NCBI GenBank assembly: GCA_964019695.1
Contig: OZ026527.1
Span: 76,099,471 to 76,163,470 of the forward strand
Origin: Loripinus fragilis
Taxonomy: Eukaryota; Mollusca; Bivalvia; Lucinida; Lucinidae
Direction: 5' to 3'
DNA length: 64,000 nt
In this document: piece after piece, positions 54,541 through 64,000 of the stretch
Layout of the letters: every line of letters begins with the position of its first letter
Numbering within the stretch: the first letter of the stretch is position 1
Notes under the pieces: generated by a model
The model's database searches: none
Seen by the model: the letters and a program-made list of their open reading frames with translations, nothing else
What the model was told of the DNA's origin: nothing
Program-made: the position numbers and the translations under genes

Positions 54541-54961
54541 CTGAATTTATTCTGATCTGGATCCCTTTGGTAGTTACCTAAAAGCATTCATGTGCCCTTC
54601 ACCTTAATGCGTTTGTGCTAAATATAGACACATTTTGCTCTGTATTTTGAGGAAATATATTTTAGAATATGAATCTGGTCCATTGGACATTACCATATTT
54701 GGGGTTCAGTCACTGTATCAGTGCTGTTCCAGAACTATAAAAAACCCAGCGACTCCTTGCTTGGGGCGTTCATGGTGAAAGTTCTGAACTGTTCCACGTT
54801 GTGTTTTCCTGGGAATTTGGGACTTATCTATGATTTAGTCAAGTTGAAGAAATGACTTTGTTTGGGCCGATTATAGGGATATTTTCTAAGAAGATAGTTA
54901 TGGACATATTCCATGTTCGTGTGTCTGTGTGTTTCAACTATATACAGGACTAGATATATTT

Positions 54962-55195
54962 AAAGCTGCATAGTCTGTAACTTTTGATCTTCTCATTTTG
55001 GAAATAAAGTTTCTATTATTCAAGAATACAGTAAAAATACTAAATTTAAGGTAAAGATTTTACTATTTTCATAAATCTTAACAAAGTATTACAATCAAAA
55101 AAACTGCATTTTTGTTAAAATCAACTGTCTAGAATTATTGGAGGGACGCAAATAATATTCCCACCAAGAGACAAATCACCTGATTTTATAAGATA
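54962..55195 (+). repeat. dispersed repeat J, copy 2
   Basis: It matches 42106-42345 over its whole length with scattered substitutions and small gaps. It lies just upstream of element C. Confidence 0.8.
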
Positions 55196-56835
55196 ATTCA
55201 CTTTTCCGTGCAGTTTTCAACTGTAATGAACATATTTATTGTGAAAACATAACTTAATTCTATTTTTATAAATGATTTAAAAAGATTTTTTTTTCGAAAA
55301 ATGTTCATAGTTACAGATCTAGTCTCTTTAACCTAATAAAAAAAGTAATATCATGTTGGACTTTGTAGTACTTTTGCTCGGTTATGCCCAGGTCACACAT
55401 TCACGGATCAACTCGCCGGTTCCACTACGGATCAAATCTCACGGATGACCCCGGAAATGTCATTTTCCGTAGTCCGATACGGATGCACAACGGTGTGGCT
55501 ACGGGTTTCGACGTATTTACCAAGGATAAGATAGAAAAAAGAGCCTTTTGGTGGCATGATTGGTACGGTTTATTACGGTCTAGTACGGAATGCCACGGTT
55601 TAATACGAGAATGACACGGTTAAATACGGAACGACACGTGTCAAGGCGTTTGCACAGCGGATGAAGAACGGTTTGCTACGGTCACCTACGGTGCAAGTAA
55701 GGGTTAGTACGGACACGAAGGGTCTGAAGCGGGTTAATACGAACCGCAACGGACCTAACCCGATAACCAGTCCGTACAGACACAACTGCTGTCAGGGCTT
55801 GAAAATTCAGGTGAGTGATCCAGGGTAACGTGATCCTCTTGTTTCATAACTTTTACTGAATTAGTCTTTGGCGATTTGGACCAATTGTGTTAAGAGATGA
55901 TTGTGATTATAAACTGTCAGTGTTGGGTGGTAAACAGATAAGAACCTGATCAAACTGCATTATATAATCAGTTTGAGCCGGTCTGGACCGTTCCATTTCA
56001 GTCACAAATAGTATTAATTCAGGCGGTATTCTCGAGTGTTCTTGCTGCATAGGCTCGGCTCTAGATAGCATCTACTGTTTACCCTAAAAAATATCAAGCC
56101 CTTCAGGCATACCCCAAAATACTTGTTATTTTAGCATATCCTAAAACATTATTCCAATTCAGAATCTTTACTTAAGAATTAATAGACCTTAAATTGACCC
56201 ACAAAATTAGTGGTGACCTCCAACATTATCCACACAAAAATTCACCCACCCCAAAATATTCATTTTTCTTAAAATCTCCAAAATTATCCAAATTCAAAAT
56301 ATTGACGCCCAAATAATGGCCAAGCCATGTGTACATATAAATATCAGAGTACACCCCAAACGTGTGTGTACGTGTACTGGTGGTGGTCGTCTGTAAAAAT
56401 ACTGGGCCAGGGCAATAGGGAAAATGATGTAGAAGTATTACGATCGATATAACATATGTTTATGTCACCAAAAGTCAGGCCTGCTCTGGATCCAAACTGT
56501 TTGACACTGGTGGAATTCCTGAAAAAAAATATATTAAAAGTGGACTTTTAAAAAAAATCTGCAGGCAACAAAAAAGAGACTCAAATCACCCAGAATGCAA
56601 AAAAAAAAAAAAAAAAAAAGAATAAGCACAAAGCTAGTTCAGACTATGTGAGTCTCATCACGACGGGTGCACAGTATTTCAGCTCAACCCATTCCGTCGA
56701 ATAGACACTTCGTCTAATACGACAATTGGTCTAAATCAGTCTGTTACGAAGACTTAAGAATTTACGACGTTATGTCGCACCTTTGTTATTTTTTGTCTTT
56801 ATTTTTTTTTATTTTTCTCACTTTTTTTCCTCCAA

Positions 56836-57041
56836 TACTGTAAATTCGGAAATTTTCGCGAGCATTTTATTTCGCGAATAGTGTTAAAAGACATATTTGC
56901 GACGTTAAAAATTCGCGACTATGGCATGATTTATCGACAGAGTGATATTAACATTTCGAGAGGGTTTTATTTTCACGAAATTTCGCATATGCGTAGTTTC
57001 GCGAAAATTAAACTCTCGCGAAAATTTCCTAATTTACAGTA
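56836..57041. mobile_element. MITE, TACTGTARATTCGG family, copy in element D
   Basis: Ends TACTGTAAATTCGGAAATTT and inverted TACTGTAAATTAGGAAATTT, with the same internal TTCGCGAA words. It is the third nesting level: MITE in D in C. Confidence 0.9.
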
Positions 57042-57162
57042 TTTAGACGATCTGCCCGTGGTCCGCCATATTGATTTCACTACATCACTAAAATGGAAGT
57101 GCAGTTCTATACTAGCAACAGGAACACCCTAAATAGCATACAAATGCTTTGATTATTCCTAA

Positions 57163-57351
57163 GACCGTGTCTATAAGGAACATACTTACTGGAAGTGTGT
57201 AGATAGGAAATGCCAGGGATGTTTTACTACAAAAAACGATCAGGTGATAAGAGAAACTGAACACAATCTTCATGGGCCAAACCAATCAGATCTGGTGTCT
57301 ATGGCAAGAATAAAGGACGCTGTATCTTTGGAACCACCAGATCACGTCTGA
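57163..57351 (+). pseudogene. FLYWCH zinc-finger fragment of a MULE
   Basis: After a stop, the frame reads DRVYKEHTYWKCVDRKCQGC, FTTKNDQVIRETEHNLHGPN, then SDLVSMARIKDAV, ending in TGA. The spacing Y...TYWKC-x5-C...H-x-L-H is that of the FLYWCH zinc-finger domain (C2H2 ligands at C57196, C57211 and the two His codons near 57273-57281). FLYWCH fingers are known in animal MULE transposases, where they lie N-terminal to the catalytic domain. Here neither the upstream FLYW residues nor the catalytic domain survive, so it is a relic. The supporting context is the 9-bp duplication of element D. Confidence 0.85.
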
Positions 57352-58856
57352 TTAATCAAGAATTACAGGATGAGAGCACCGATAAAAGTGCTGGTTATCT
57401 ACCTCGGCTTTTTGTTTGTCACTGGCAAATAAAGACCAGCCTTTGCAGATCACTTGTCTTTCCTTACCATTATAGGTGTAAACAAATTTTAGACGAAAAA
57501 ATAGACATTTTTAGACGAAATTTAGACAACATGTCGTATTCGGCGAAATGCCTTCTAGACGAAATGTCATTAAGACGAAATAGGTTAAGACGAAATGTCA
57601 TAGATCTCATCACTAGAAACCTGTCTTCAGAAGTTGTCTCGCGTCGATGTCGATGTCGATGTATACCCTCGTGTAGGTACTTTTAAACATATTGCAAAAG
57701 CGGAGAGTAGTAATGCGTATGTGTCAGCACATGGGAGTTTGGTTCTTCAACCCTTTATGTTCTAATGGATTTTCTCATACAGATTGATAAAATTAAGATG
57801 GAATTGTTCATTGTATATCTATATAATATAAGATCACGGGTCTCATATTCCAAATTTTGATGTTTTATCTACCTAAAGATTATTTTTACCTTAACAACCA
57901 GTTCATATCCTGATGAAATGCAGCATTTTGCGGCATTGCATCTGGGTCTTCGCTGTTTGTCAAAGTACTCATTAAGGAGTCAAATTGTTAAACATCCATG
58001 TACAGCTATCAATTGTAGCCCAAGACTGGAAGAGCAAACAGGATTGCTCTGTCTGGCAAGACCAAACTGAATCTCCTGGGCTGGATAATTCGATATAAAC
58101 CGTCGTGGACCGTACCAATTCCGTATTTTACCTCGGTATTACGTAGCAAACCGTTAACTACCTTGAGAAATCTTGCTAATCCCTACCGATCCGTAAGGCA
58201 ACTTATTGAGATCGCACCGTTCCGTAACAAATTCGTAGCAAACCTTAGCCAATACGTGGTGTTACCGTAGTAGTCCGTATTGAAACCGTAGAAATCCTTG
58301 GCGACTTTGGGACTACGAATAAGTAAGGACTAGTACGGTTTAGATACGGACTCAAGCGGACCAGTACGTTCTAACACGGTTTAGTAAGGATGTGCTACGG
58401 TTGTTTGATCCGTGGTCAAATTTTGAACATGTTCAAAAATTGTCAAGGATGGTCAAGGATGTGCAAGTAGTACTACGTATCAATACGGATGCAACACGGA
58501 AATCTACGGACCAATACGGATTGCCACGAATGATGCCGGATCGTATCCGTGGCTAATCCGGCGTCCAATCCGTGAATGTGTGACCTGGGCATTACATGTG
58601 CATCCTCTCATGTGAAAAAAGGCTGTTCTAAGAAGCAAAAGACGATTCCAATGAGTAGTATTATATACTTAAGTAAAGGAGAAAGCGTCAGCGTATTTTC
58701 TTTACAATATTCTCCAATTCTTTGGCAATCATCTCACTGCCTTGATTATTGTGCTCATGCTTTTATTTGTATGTCGTTGTTTGTCCGAATTCTAGTGTTT
58801 TCATTGCTGCCGTTTGGTTTGTCTGTGGTTTGTTAGTATAGCAATTTCTAGTCATA

Positions 58857-59070
58857 TACAGTAAAACCTGTGTAATACGGCCACTTAAAAACAGACAAAA
58901 TAAAGATCTAAATGACAAATGGTAGCTTAATGAAGCCTAGGTCAAAAGTATTGCTGAATGCTCCACTTGGAGCACTCTGCAATACTTGTGGCCTACATTA
59001 AGCGATAAATGGTCTTGAAAACAATGTGCGGTCTTTTTGAGAGTAGCCGTTTTACACAAATTTTACTGTG
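58857..59070. mobile_element. MITE, TACAGTAAAACC family, intact copy
   Basis: Left TACAGTAAAACCTGTGTAAT, then ACGGCCACT; right, inverted, CACAGTAAAATTTGTGTAAA, then ACGGCTACT. In the interior GCTGAATGCTCC/GGAGCA forms a small hairpin. This copy shows the undisrupted structure of the interrupted one at 12574. Confidence 0.9.
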
Positions 59071-60114
59071 CACGTATTGTTTATTTTGTTGTTGTGTGTG
59101 TGTGTTTCTCTACTGTTTAGGTTTTGTTGTTATTGTGGTTGCTTTCTGACCGTCTGACATAAAAATACATTTTTCATTTTTAAAGGCGGTATAGCTGTAT
59201 GAACATGATCATGAACAGTAGCGAAATGAATGATTTTGTATCGAAATTGTCATGTTTTTAGAATACCTCTTCATGGGAAGACACTGTTTCTCGCTTGCAA
59301 TCTTAAACTTTCAACTCAAAGCGGCACAACAGCAGCTGCATGAGCTGTCGTTGAGCCGCTTGTGAGTTAAAGCATGTCTATGCCAAAATAATCTAGAAAT
59401 ACAGATCCTTCCAAAAACGAAAGAATCTACAATATTTTAAGTCATCAGACTCAGATGCTTGTTTGACAAAGTAATAAAGTGTTTTTTAAACTCTCCATGG
59501 AAATGTGTATTAAAATTTAATGCAAATTTGAAGCATGTCACAATCTATGATCACAGGATGGTAAATATGCTAACGAATCCTAGTTAAGTCTCATCTAACT
59601 CTCTGACTATTTTTGTCCTTGTGTGACTTTGACCAATGATCGTCGTTTACATTCGTTTCGTATTCACTTGTCTTTTGCCAATTATTGCTGTCGATAAGTG
59701 TCCCACTGACGTCAAAAGCCGTGAAGTGCCCATTTTAAAATGGACCGGATTCAGCCAATAGCTGGTTCATAAAGTTGCCAAACAAAACATTTCACTGAAG
59801 GCATGAAACACACTCTTGTCATCTTTAATTAGATTTTCTCAGAACACTTTCCCTTGAGGCTAACAATTTAGACCCTATCTCATTGAAAGAATGTAAAAAG
59901 TTAGCGAACAATTACTACTTGTCAAATACAATAAATCCTATCTCAAAAGGTCAACGGATTCATGTACCTATTAGTCTCCTCCAGAAAAGTATACTTACCA
60001 TTTTCCTAACCCATTTAAGATTAATGAAATTTCTCACTCATTTCAAATGGACCAGTCCATTTTTGTTTTAAGGGCTATACTTTTTTTCATTTTATTTAAA
60101 AGTGGATATTGCCA
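59071..60114. other. unassigned sequence with one hairpin
   Basis: AACTCAAAGCGGCACAACAG and its imperfect complement ending at 59368 (CGTTGAGCCGCTTGTGAGTT) form a hairpin at 59313-59368. Nothing else is recognised. Confidence 0.5.
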
Positions 60115-60313
60115 GGAATACCTCAATCACACACTGCAGAACAACCCAAGGAACTGCGCGAAAGAGTAACAGAACAACAGCAGCAACGTAACACTCAGAC
60201 TCGATATAAAGCGCAGTGATTGGCTGCTTGTTCACTGCGCTTTATTTTGAGTCTGAGACTGTACTCAAGTTTTATAACCTCGAGGCATGGGAGACAATTA
60301 AAGTATAGCAATC

Positions 60314-60369
<56 letters not shown>

Positions 60370-60535
60370 ACCTTCAAGATGATTGGAAAAGTAGAAAGGA
60401 CACTAAATACTGCACAACAAAATAAGGACCAAACAAAAAACTACTACAAACAATTCGTGTAGCACTAAACACTAAGTCAAAAACAGAGCTGTCGCCTTAG
60501 AATGGACAACAGCCGAAGTCACTAGGAGAAGAGAG
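60115..60535 (-). mobile_element. family-1 tail, minus strand, with palindrome and (CT)n
   Basis: The 3' end is at the left (GGAATACCTCAATCACACAC). The tail is interrupted by a 26-bp-arm palindrome (60194-60219 and 60232-60257, built on CTCAGACTCGATATAAAGCG) plus about 30 bp. The CTCTCTCT word of the normal tail has grown into a (CT)n run of about 54 bases at 60314-60367. It then continues AAGATGATTGGAAAAGTAGA and GCCTTAGAATGGACAACAGC. Confidence 0.85.
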
Positions 60536-60940
60536 GGAGGGGGCTAAAATTCATTTTAATGACCAAATCTTCCCCTAAGATTTAGTTATAGCTATATCCC
60601 CTGATTGGCTTCATAACCAGGCATGCAGACTGTCGCATAATATTTATCCTATATCCTACTCTCGTATAGTCATTGATGATCTTTTTGAACTGATAAGGGA
60701 ACGAAGGCTTTCTAACAATTCGATTGATCTTATAAACTAACTCGTCATGATATACTGTCTCTGATATGCCTTGTTGCAGAAGAGTTTTCAAGCCAACATT
60801 GTATTTAGCGATCATCTATGAGTGTCTTCGATAGAATTTAGAAGATGTTTAACGAAGTTTATGATAGCATATATATATAACCTAGTTTTAGTAACTTAGC
60901 AATGAAAAAATCACCTACATTTGAACAAAAGCTTCAACAT
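60536..60940 (-). pseudogene. family-1 RT C-terminal part, minus strand
   Basis: The minus frame 60815-60582 reads AKYNVGLKTLLQQGISETVY, DELVYKINRIVRKPSFPYQF and MRQSACLVMKPI. That is the C-terminal RT region of family 1 without stops. Upstream on the minus strand, diverged LLKxGY and KHLL/KFYxRH residues can be traced to about 60900. It is followed directly (60535 downward) by a tail lacking its first 400 bp. It abuts the plus-strand tail at 60941 head to head. Confidence 0.85.
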
Positions 60941-61501
60941 GGTGGGTCAGGCCTCAGACTCTATGACGGCTCTGACCCTTATCTGTAGCTGGACCCACCG
61001 TGGCTCAACTTGAGGTTTTCTTTAGCTCTGACTATCTGTGAGTCATGAGCCCTTTTCTTTGTTTCATCATGGTGTGTTAATTTGATTAGAGTGTTACTCC
61101 ATGATGATACATTGCATTTGTTAGATTGCCGCCATGCGAGCTGAATATTTCTTGTAATTCAACAACAGCAGAATCTAGGGCGAAGATTTGGTAGCAGTAA
61201 AATGCATTTAAGCCCCCAGGTGGCTTAGGCTGCTGTCCGTTCTAAGGCGGTGGTTCTGTTGTTGTTGATTTTTTTGTTTATTGTTACTCCCATTGTGGGA
61301 GTCTGTAATTGTTCTATGTTTTGTTGTACGTTACTTTATGTCCATTCTAGTATTGCAATTATCTTGATGGGGAAGAGAGATCTGGTTGCTTTGCTTAATT
61401 TGTCTTCCTGGTGTCTCATGATGGTTGAGCGGCTCTTCCTCGCGGTGCCATGGGGTTGTCTGCGGTTTGCGTTTGTGGTATTTTCTGATCATACTTACTT
61501 A
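60941..61501 (+). mobile_element. family-1 tail, plus strand
   Basis: The tail runs from GGTGGGTCAGGCCTCAGACT through GGACCCACCGTGGCTCAACT, GAATCTAGGGCGAAGATTTG and GGCTGCTGTCCGTTCTAAGG to TTTTCTGATCATACTTACTT. A 114-codon plus frame (61250-61594) contains the short peptide in full: CNCSMFCCTLLYVHSSIAII, GKRDLVALLNLSSWCLMMVE, RLFLAVPWGCLRFAFVVF. It then runs beyond the element end. Confidence 0.9.
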
Positions 61502-61763
61502 CTATTATTTATACTGCGACATATTTACACCATAGAAAAGGAAGCGAGGAACATCACCATCAAGAAAAGGAAAGTTCATTATTTCAAATTTTAAATCATT
61601 TTGTTTATCGTAAATTGTGGATGGAATTATGCCATAAGTTACAAGCAATTCAAGTTCAAAAGAGGCGCTTCACTATTATAAGACTGCTTTATTTAACTGA
61701 GGTACTGTGGGATATATATCTGGTTAACCATTTGTTGAAAAAAAACCATAAAATCGTCTAGAT

Positions 61764-61994
61764 ATGAGCCATGACATGAGATTTCCAACAATATGGTATG
61801 TGCGACCAGCTAAGGCTCAGACCAGCCTGCGCAGATTGATCAGAGCCTTTGCTAGTCGCTTAAATTTCTATGAGTGTTAAGCTACTGACTGAACATCATT
61901 TGGAGTTTCTAAGCTCAAAGGGAGGCTGCACAGGCTTGTCTGAATCTACTCTTGTCCAAATGCCACATTGTTGGAAATCACATGTCACGGCTCA
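61764..61994. mobile_element. MITE, TGAGCC family, copy 6
   Basis: Ends TGAGCCATGACATGAGATTT and inverted TGAGCCGTGACATGTGATTT. It has the same orientation as copies at 15726 and 25525. Confidence 0.9.
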
Positions 61995-62261
61995 TATCTT
62001 GAAGTAGCGTTGAATGCTTAAAACATCAGCCAGAAAGAAAGAGACAGCATGAGTCTCTTATAACAAAACAAAAACCAAATCAGCCAAAAAGTAACACAAT
62101 TAGTAACCATTGGACTTCCTACAATTTGCTATACAACTTAGAGACAGCCCTTATTAATATATTGTCCAAAAGATAATGAAGAGCGCCACACACTTTCTAA
62201 CATGATCGTAAATTATACCAATCTGGTTGTTCAGAAGTGAAACAAGTGCAAATGATCCATA

Positions 62262-62880
62262 AAAGAAGTACCGCCTTGGAACGGTCAGTAAAGATATGTT
62301 ACTTGAGGGCTTAAACCGGTTTCACGGCGCCAACCTCACCCTTAATTCAGATGTGGATCAAGACACATAAATACTTGGATTGCATGAAATACCCCTAACT
62401 TATCGATGCATCATCTCCCGGAACATATAAATCAAGATATAAAAAGGAGATAAAGCAAAGATAAGGACTCAACAGTAAATAAAACTGAATACTGGAGCGA
62501 AAGAAATCCAACAGGCAAACTCTGATGGGCCTGACAAACAGCCAAAGCATCAGGCCCCTACCATCTCATCAATAGATAAGTCTTTAAGTCGAAACCATCA
62601 AAGAGTCTGAAGTCCGACCCACCAGCGTGCAATTAAAGAGGAAAGCAAAGTTGCCAACCGTGATTTGGTTGACCACCAAGCATGCAGTCTGTTGCAATAC
62701 ATTAATATTATAGCCAATCTTTTTATAATCTGAAGCTATTTTAATGAACTACACTGAAAAATTATTAGAGCCAACAATCTTCTTCAATTTATACACCAAA
62801 TCACCATAGAATTAAGGTTCCGAAAGTCCTTGGCGCAAGAGATTTAAGTCCAATATGGAATTTAGATATCAAATCATAGT
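62262..62880 (-). pseudogene. family-2 RT C-terminus with tail, minus strand
   Basis: The right part (62880-62585, minus) encodes, with shifts, KLKKIVGSNNF, YNINVLQQTACL and GNFAFLFN, like 17360-17571. The left part is the family-2 tail, including the segment around 62430-62455 where element A is absent, so it preserves the empty site. The tail ends at CCGCCTTGGAACGG (62268) and lacks the terminal 200 bp seen at 23560-23757. Confidence 0.87.
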
Positions 62881-63065
62881 ATCGTCTATAAGTAAAAAAA
62901 GAGAGAACCCTCTCTTTTAAACGGTAATTTTTTTAATTACTTCAATAAGGTTTCATTGATTATGAGGCTATATAGTTTGGAGAGTAGAGAAAGTATGTGT
63001 AGACTCACTAGACGCTAAAAACCTTTATATCTTAATTTAGCAAAAGCCTCACCTGAATTTTAAAT

Positions 63066-63165
63066 AGACCAAAAAGTAAGTGAGTATAATCAGGAAATAC
63101 CACAATCACACACTGCAGACCAACCCACGGCACCGGGAGGAAGAGCCACAGAACATTAATAGCAA
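63066..63165 (-). mobile_element. short family-1 tail, minus strand
   Basis: GTGAGTATAATCAGGAAATA, CCACAATCACACACTGCAGA and ACCGGGAGGAAGAGCCACAG form about 100 bp of the 3' end. It is the shortest clear insertion of family 1 in the window. Confidence 0.87.
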
Positions 63166-63414
63166 CAATATAGATTTACCATTCCTCTCATAACCTTTTT
63201 AACAATATTTTATAGCATGATTTGTAATTGTAGGGAGGCAAGAGGTTAAAAGTTTAGACAGCTTAGTGATAGTACAAACACCAGAATTAGCCATAAAATG
63301 TGATTTGACAGATTAATATGGTCTTTTATGAAGTTTAGGTATCCTGTATAACGTAAGAAAACAGTATGATCTCAAGATTGGATATTAAGTATATTATGAA
63401 AAAAATATATCATG

Positions 63415-63548
63415 AGTGTGAGGGTGGGATAGAAAATTCCGTCGCGAGTATTACCGTTTGGCTTCACGACCCTTGCCAACTGATGAGATATGTTAACTTT
63501 TCTATATATCCCTCACACAAAGGATGTCTCTTTTTTCTCCTCACCATG
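63415..63548. repeat. dispersed repeat, unit 2 of 2
   Basis: GGGATAGAAAATTCCGTCGC, CCGTTTGGCTTCACGACCCT and CTCCTCACCA correspond to 31590-31728. Confidence 0.7.
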
Positions 63549-64000
63549 CAATGCTACTCCTAGAGGTACGTGAATATGCTGAGGTACAACATGACATGAT
63601 CGCGTCACTTTGGCATAACGACTGCGTCCCTTCAAGGCCGTAAATGTGAGTTCCGTACATGACAGTCTGATCATCAGATATTATTATCTGTACAAAGGTT
63701 GTTTGTTTATATGTGGACAAAAGTGACCACATCCCAAGAGGCATGTTTTACATAGGCTTGTGTAGGGGAAACTCAATGTATCGAGACACTACTGCACTCA
63801 TTCCTTAAGCATACATATTGTTATTCATCATGTTTCAGTTGATAATGACAATGGGTGACCAAGTTGTGTGCCCCACCCCCTCTTTCATGTAAGGCTTAAT
63901 AGCTTGGAAAACGTTCAGATCGCCACCCCTAATATGTATGTAGTATTGATACTTATGACAAAATGCATTCATTGACATTGGTAGCAGACGCCCTGGGTGC
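63549..64000. other. unassigned sequence to the window end
   Basis: Nothing recognisable was seen. Confidence 0.4.

Larger units (their letters stand above)
56662..57604. mobile_element. element D: MULE-like transposon nested in C
   Basis: An exact 9-bp duplication, TCTCATCAC, flanks it (56653-56661 and 57605-57613). The termini are degenerate inverted repeats of about 60 bp rich in TTTCGTC: left CAACCCATTCCGTCGAATAG, right (inverted) TAACCTATTTCGTCTTAATG. A 9-bp target site and a FLYWCH finger fit the Mutator/MULE group. The transposase catalytic domain is gone, leaving 943 bp that include a nested MITE. Confidence 0.88.
55385..58591. mobile_element. element C: 3.2-kb transposon with TTA target duplication
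   Basis: TGCCCAGGTCACACATTCAC at the left and its inverted copy GTGAATGTGTGACCTGGGCA at the right form perfect terminal repeats that continue GGAT. TTA occurs on both flanks (55382-55384 and 58592-58594). The first 400 bp and last 500 bp are crowded with TACGG/CCGTA words in shifting spacing, a subterminal repeat field. The interior holds another transposon (D). No transposase for C itself is readable. A 3-bp duplication is known for CACTA and PIF/Harbinger elements, but the TIR does not start CACTA, so I leave the class open. Confidence 0.92.
62155..63335. repeat. dispersed repeat H, copy 2, twice interrupted
   Basis: Three blocks (about 62155-62258, 62885-63062, 63168-63335) match 47452-47905 in order. 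They share CCAAAAGATAATGAAGAGC, GGTTGTTCAGAAGTGAAAC, CCTCTCATAACCTTTTTAAC and AGAATTAGCCATAAAATGTG. The gaps are filled by a family-2 retroelement and a family-1 tail, both on the minus strand. Confidence 0.7.

Overview
The window looks like an intergenic stretch of an animal nuclear genome, most likely a marine bivalve mollusc (inference). The support is a tRNA-headed SINE with a mollusc-like tail, a reverse-transcriptase (RT) retroelement family I recall from bivalve genomes, abundant short inverted-repeat elements with TA target sites, AT-rich composition and no bacterial-style gene packing. I could not identify one intact host gene, exon chain, rRNA or functional tRNA gene. Nearly everything I recognise is mobile DNA, much of it nested.

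The commonest element is a Penelope-like RT retroelement in two related families. Family 1 has RT fragments at 13263, 25876, 39149/41575, 48398/49722 and 60536(-), plus many 5'-truncated 3' tails. Family 2 has RT at 16572, 42503 and 62585(-), plus several tails. All copies are broken. Family-1 pieces often lie head to head.

Layout. 1-8530: SINE, TA-flanked MITE, ~150-bp satellite, then a family-2 tail that has expanded into a 42-bp minisatellite and been interrupted by a 1.13-kb inverted-repeat element (7276-8405). 8531-17713: mostly unrecognised DNA, MITEs and RT copies. 17716-23390: a 5.7-kb TA-flanked transposon (element A) inserted in the family-2 element. The pre-insertion site survives in the copy at 62262-62880. 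23391-32057: nested MITE, SINE and RT tails. 32060-37063: a 5.0-kb non-coding transposon (element B) with long inverted ends, symmetric TGACGTCA octamers and an internal module shared with A. 37364-43422: an RT copy split by an L1/Tx1-like LINE, and MITEs. 45456-47448: a palindromic fusion of two Tc1-like transposons, one arm split by a second LINE. 48308-50990: an RT copy split by two insertions. 53095-54520: Tc1 remnant and RT tails. 55385-58591: a TTA-flanked transposon (C) holding a MULE-like element (D) with a 9-bp target duplication and a FLYWCH finger, itself holding a MITE. 58857-64000: MITEs, head-to-head RT pieces and older repeats.

Nothing here reads as a working multi-gene system. 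The main interest is two large related non-coding transposons with a shared symmetric module, a conserved short reading frame in family-1 tails, and an unusually legible record of insertions within insertions. All family assignments come from reading motifs by eye; no search was run.
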